Shown here: piece after piece, positions 12,801 through 18,800 of the stretch
Position numbering within the stretch: the stretch's first letter is position 1
Layout: every line of letters begins with the position of its first letter
NCBI GenBank assembly: GCA_934045905.1
Contig: OW203767.1
Coordinates: 26,358,785-26,422,784 of the forward strand
Direction: 5' to 3'
DNA: 64,000 nucleotides
From: Leuctra nigra
Taxonomy: Eukaryota; Arthropoda; Insecta; Plecoptera; Leuctridae
Program-made: the position numbers and the translations under genes
The notes under the pieces: generated by a model
Databases searched by the model: none
Seen by the model: the letters and a program-made list of their open reading frames with translations, nothing else
Told to the model about the DNA's origin: nothing

Positions 12801-15800
12801 TGGGAATGAATTAAAACCTGATCCATCTATTATAATTTCCGGAATTCTAATTGTTTCCTGATCCTTTGACACGCAGCTCAGAATATTTTTAGCAATATCC
12901 TCAACACTATTAACAAAGTAGTTGTTGAAATGACTGGCTATACTTTCTGTTCCTAATACAAGTTTATGATTAAAATTTAGTTTGTTAGAAATCTCTTCCC
13001 CCTTTCCCTTATAGAGCAGTTTAAGTACTTTCCATAATTCTTTTGGCTTATATTTATTATCATTAATTTTCTTTTCGTAAAATTGTCTTTTCTTATTTCT
13101 GATCAATGTAAGAACTTCATTCCTTTTATTTTTATAGTTTGACCAAAGAACTTCATTGTCCGTGTGATTCCTTTTAGCTAATTTGTGCAGGTAATTCCTT
13201 TCTTTTTGTGCCTTTTTGATTTCACTATCAAACCACCAATTACTACTGTAGCTAGATTTGATTTTGATAGTTTTTGTCTTTATGTATTCATTATTCACCT
13301 TTTTTATATTACCAATTAGCTCTTCAACCATTGAATCAACATTTTCATTTTCTAAATTACTTTCCCAATTCATTTTTTCTAATTGTTCTTTGTATAAATT
13401 TTGTGCATCTTTATCTTTGTAAAAAGTTTTGAAATCTTTATAGCAGATCTCCTTTACATTTGATTTTATGGTACTATCTTTTTTGCCATTACTTAAAAAT
13501 ACTCCTATAATCCTATGGTCTGAAATAATGTCGTCTAAAATATTAGTGTGAACTATACTCTCAAACTCTCTATTAGTAATGACATAGTCGATAAGCGTTC
13601 TACTCGTTATATTAGTAGTAGCATCCGACTTCTTACATATAGAGACAGTGTTCGCTATTCTAGTGAAATCCTGAACGAGCTGAACCATTCCCATCTGTGA
13701 TAACATATTTTTAAGTTTTTTTGAATACAGGGTGGACTTACTTAAGTCGATATTAAAATCTCCTAAAATTAATATTTTACATTGGCTATGCAAATCCTGT
13801 AGTATTTCAATATTCTCTTCTAGTAGTGTTATGACACCGGCCTTCCTTAACTTAGGAGATGCATAAGCAACACTCACAATGGAATTTTTATATGTTTCAT
13901 TACCAATTTTTACACTAAGGGACCACCATTGCTTATCAATCGCTTTACGCTGCACTTCCTTATATTCTATGTTATGTTGAATATACATAAGGACTCCGCC
14001 CGTATGTCTGCTATTTGAATCTACTCTAATGAGATTGTAGTCTTGAATATTTACTTCCCAGTCCTCAATATCTTCTGTAAGATGTGTTTCTGATATGCAT
14101 AATATCTGAGGCTTATTCCTATTAATTAATTGCTCAATCTCATCTTTGTTTGCAATAACACTCTGGGCATTGAAATACAATAAACTATTATCATTACTAG
14201 ACGTATTGATGGTCAGTGGTTGCTATATCCTATCTATCCTACTATGAATAACCTTTTTTACACTTAAATAGAAGGGGCAATGTGGGTCACTAGCCTCATG
14301 TCTAACATCTACACATTGCTTTAGTCTATAGTTCTTCTTCTCACAATTTCTACATTGTGGATAATCACTGATGCAAGATGTTATATTATGAGGTCCTGCA
14401 CAATATTCACAAATCATTATATCACTTTTGCACTCCCTAGCAAAGTGGCCATATCTTTGACAAACATAACATCTCTTGATTCGAATATATTGTTCCGGAC
14501 TAGGAGAGCTCGGTGGTGTCTTCTCCTGGGATTTCTGTGTCTTGTCATGGTCTTTCTGTGTCTTGTTCTGGTCTTTCTGTGTCTTGTCCTGGTCTTTCTG
14601 GGTCTTCTCCTGGTCTTTCTGGGTCTTCTCCTGGTCTTTCTGTGTCTTCTTCCGATCTTTCTGTTGGAAGAGTTGCTCTTGTTTCTTCTTGTAATCCTCA
14701 AACTGTTTATTAAGTGGAACCAACGGTGGAACTTCCTCTTCTCTGTCTCGGTCTGCTCCAAGACTCATGATTTGATCAGCCATCATGTTGCAGAGGGTTC
14801 GTTTTCCATTATGGTTTAGATGAAGGCCATGGTTTGTGAACTGATCTCTTGGTATAACTGAGGTGTTGATTATAGTAACATTGCTGAATTCATTGCTTAA
14901 CATATCTATGGCACAATTAGTCTGTTGAATAGTGGTGTTTAAAAGTGGTAAATCGTAGCGGTTTGGCAAATTCAATATCATTACACTTGTCTTCGGACTT
15001 ACTTTGCCAATTACAGAAACTGTTTTTCTGAATGTATGTATGAGATCTTTCTTCTGTTTTTCTCCAAATTGGCTGGAGATGTCATTTGTGCCACACGCTA
15101 AAACAATGACATCCGGCTTCGGGTCTACTGGAGACTTTAGACTAGTTTCAAGGTCTTGTAGCACAACATCTGCCCTAGCATTAGGTTTTATTATACACTG
15201 TACTTCTGCACTACCTGCTTCCACCGATAGTTTATCTTGTAGATTTGCTCTCATTTCTCTTACGTGACTGTCTCCCACAATTAGGATGTTCATCGTAGGA
15301 TGTGACCCATCCCCATCTTGTAGTCGTCGATTGTAGACGGCTGTAATCGGCTGTTCTTCAGACACTGAATCATTACTATCTGTTACTACACCTGGAGTTG
15401 GAGTCGGCGCCGGAGTAGGAGTAGAAAGCTGTGTAGTCGGCTGTTCTTCAGACACTGAATAATTACGATCTGGTACTGCACCTGGAGCCGGCTTCTTTAT
15501 TTCTTTGGCCTCCCTTTCTTGCTTTCTTGTAACTCTTTCCAGTCTTGCTTCCATCTCCTTTAGTCTTTGTTCCATCCACATGAACGATGCGATAATTCCT
15601 TTGACTATTTCAGACTTGAAAACCGTTCTCTTTTTTTGACCCATCCTTCTCTTCCTTCCTCCTTGTTCTTCATGTTTAATCTGTTCTATAATCCAACCAA
15701 CCAATTTAGCTGTTTGTCTTTCTTCTGTCTTCTTCGATTTTTTATAAACACTATTGTCATTTGTAGTAGTAGGAATAGGTTCCTCTGGGATACTCCTAAC

Positions 15801-18800
15801 CTCACATTCACTTTCACAGTTTGCACAGACGAGGTTATGCCCATTTGTACAAGCTTTTGTGTATTCCCTTTTTTTCATCCCTAGGCACTTATAGTGTGTC
15901 CATGACTTACATAAAGTACATTCTAGTCCTTGATTAACTCCTATTTCACACATAACACATTTATTACTTAATTTCACTACTTTATTCTTGCCCAACTCAT
16001 TTTCACTAACTGCCATGGGCGCCATCTTGATAGCTTTGATAGCTTTGATCTTCCATGTAATAACTAAATCTAAACTAAACTTAAATTGTTATAATAGAAA
16101 ATAAAAATATAATAATATAGCATAAATGTTACATTGTTCTGAAGTCATTGTCTGTAAAAACATAATGATAAGTGTGTACTACTGACATTGAACTGTTCTC
16201 TGATGTTTCTATGAAGTTTCTCTACTGACTTTGTAATATGCGTTCAGGTGCGTGACCTTGTTATGTGGTGCGAGGTGTACCTCGGCGCCGGCGAGACGTC
16301 TCTCCCTCCAGCCGCTTCCAGCTCTCCTCCCGCTTCCCCCGTCGCGGTGAAGCAGGAGGCGGTGCGCAGCCAGCTCTCCCCGCTCCTCGGCAAGACACGC
16401 TCCTACGACGACCTGATCGCCGCGCAAGAGCACGTGGACGCGCCACGGCGCTCGAGCGATCCAAACATCGCGCTCGACAGTCTCCACGTCTCCGCTCAGT
16501 CCGACACCGAGCCGGAACCCGAGCTGGCGGAACCGGACCCGCCGCCGGAACCGCTGGACATCACGGACCTCATGCCGGAGCGGCCCGACTCGGAGAACGA
16601 GACGGATTTCTCTCAGGTTGACTCGGAGCCCATCACGACTTTGGAGATGTCTACGTCGGATACTAAGGAGGAGGAGGTCATCGTGCGGCAGTCGGTGGAG
16701 AGCTCGACAGATACGCTGGTGAGTCATTCGGGATCATTCTTACATAGAGTTGAGGGATAAGGTTAAATACGTACTATAGGCCCCAGTTTTTCCCTAGGAC
16801 ACATGCCTGTCTTTTGAAAAGTCCAACATTGAGGCTAAGCTATGTTTAAGTGACATGTTTGACGCGTCGTAACATCAACATTGGTAATAGTGCAAGGCGA
16901 AGGGGTTGGGGAGTCATTAAACGGTCGGGTAGCTTTCAACAATAAAGTGATGAGAAGTGATGAAGCCCAATGTGTTCTAACTGTGACAATAGACATGTTT
17001 TTCATCAATTGCATTGTGCATTGTGCCAAATGGTGACAGCTCAATTGATCAAACTATTCTTCAATTGTATAAGTTGAAGAAAAACATGCTGATGATACCA
17101 TTTTGTGAGGAGTGATCAATTTTTATTAAAATGATAACCTAATAATTCAATCATGTTTTCACTACATTGTCCTGTTTCTGCCGCTTGTTCCCAGGTGGCG
17201 GAACTGACTGCGAGCGAGCCGCTGTTCATCGCCACTGAGCCAGCCGACCTGTGCCTGCCCGAGGTGTTCCCCAAGGACGTGGGCCTCGTGAGCAACGGCT
17301 TCCTTAAGTCCTGCAGCAACGCGGCCGTGCTGCAGCAGCTTAGCAACGGCTTCGGCCTCGCATCGCCCACGTACGGCGACGACTGCCGCGTCTGCGCCAA
17401 CAGCCGCAAGTTCCTTGCCGACAAGGACAGCGGAAGCAGCTGCTCAAACAGCGGTCAGTTGGTCTCTCAGTTCGACTCATCTCACAGATCTCAAACCTCA
17501 TCAAGGATTTAGGCGGGTTTGTTGTTGTAGATGTTAACCATACGAAATTGCGCAACTGCACACGATTCAGCTAATTAAAACAAAATATTGTAAGACCACT
17601 GAGTTTAACTTCACACAAAAATAACATTTTTCCTAGGGGTGTGCGAAGCTTCGAAATAATCGAAGCTTCGACTTCGACTTCGAAACCCTTTTTTCCAAAA
17701 AACGAAGCTTCGAAAATGTTCGAAGCTTCGATTTGCGTCTTCAAACTTGGCGCGACTTTCGAGGTAAATATATTTTCGTGTAGTTGGTACTTCCGAAGTC
17801 GAGAAGTTTTTGCGGTCGGCCATCTTGGTTTTAACGTTGACGCTTGCTGTCACGCTGTGCTTACTTGAAAAAAGGTTATGTGCCTTGTTTATTTTCGGAG
17901 ATTTTAGAAATATAATGGATTTATCCGACGAAAACGAAGATGAAGTAGGCCTACTAGTGGAGGAAGGTAGTAATTCAGTTCAAGTTTAATGTTTTGTTCC
18001 AAATTCTGATTTTTTTGAGTGAAATCAAAATCTTCGACTTCGGAATTTTAGGAGGTCAAATCTTCGACTTCGACTTTGAAATCAAAAATCCACCTTCGCA
18101 CACCCCTAATTTTTCCTCATTCCAATTGTCATTGTGCATTGATTTCTTCAGGCAAGACTTCACGCTACTCCACGCCGCCACTCTACTCCCGCACGCCGAG
18201 CTCCGGCTATCCCACGCCCAGCGAGGAGCGCGCGCCGCTGTGCCGCTACCACCGGGGCAACGGAGCCAGCCGATTAGACGACGTCGACGGCCTGGCGCCC
18301 ATACAGAACGACGTGCAGATGCGGCTACATCAGATCGTCACCGAACACAAGGTACTTAGCGTAGGGAGCTTAGGCGGGACTTGCATTATTACTTTCAAAC
18401 AAGCTGACAGAGATTCAGTTCTTTGTTGATTTAGTTAAATTGTAGACCCCAAACATTAAGCAATTGGTTTTTTTAATTAACAACCTATGTTTACCGAGTT
18501 TGACTGCATGTTTGAACGGATGTTTCTTGGCACAGATCAAGGAAGAAGCGCTGCAGAGGGACTTGCACTCAACACGGCTGGCGCTGATCCAGCAGGTGTG
18601 CCACCATTGCAGTCACAACCACGACAGAGCCGATGACACGGTCAGTACACAGTCTTGTTTGTCATTGTTCATTCGGGAAGACCTTACACTAGTTCTACCA
18701 TCTCTAGGATAATAGTTAATCAAGAGATTGGCATCGGGGAAAAGGGGAACACCGTTCAAAGAAACTTCACGATTTTGCATCATAATCATTAATCACCTTC

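Larger units (their letters stand above)
11075..16080 (-). mobile_element. Full-length LINE (CR1/Jockey-like), antisense in MTMR intron 6
   Basis: On the minus strand the element has a 5' leader, ORF1 (16025-14223), ORF2 (14222-11208) and a 3' end with AATAAA followed by a short TAC/TAG triplet tail at about 11078-11095 instead of poly(A). Both frames are open end to end apart from one TAG between them, so the insertion is recent or conserved. The exact 5' end and any target duplication could not be fixed by eye; 16080 is approximate. It inserted opposite to MTMR transcription. Confidence 0.88.

Noticed and set aside
14355..14819. 154-codon + strand ORF opposite the LINE ORF1 repeat
   Set aside because: Hydrophobic leucine-rich shadow of the KTQKDQ-coding array.
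16209..16727. 172-codon minus-strand ORF opposite MTMR exon 7
   Set aside because: Antisense shadow of a GC-rich exon; the + frame has the conserved myotubularin sequence and correct splice sites.
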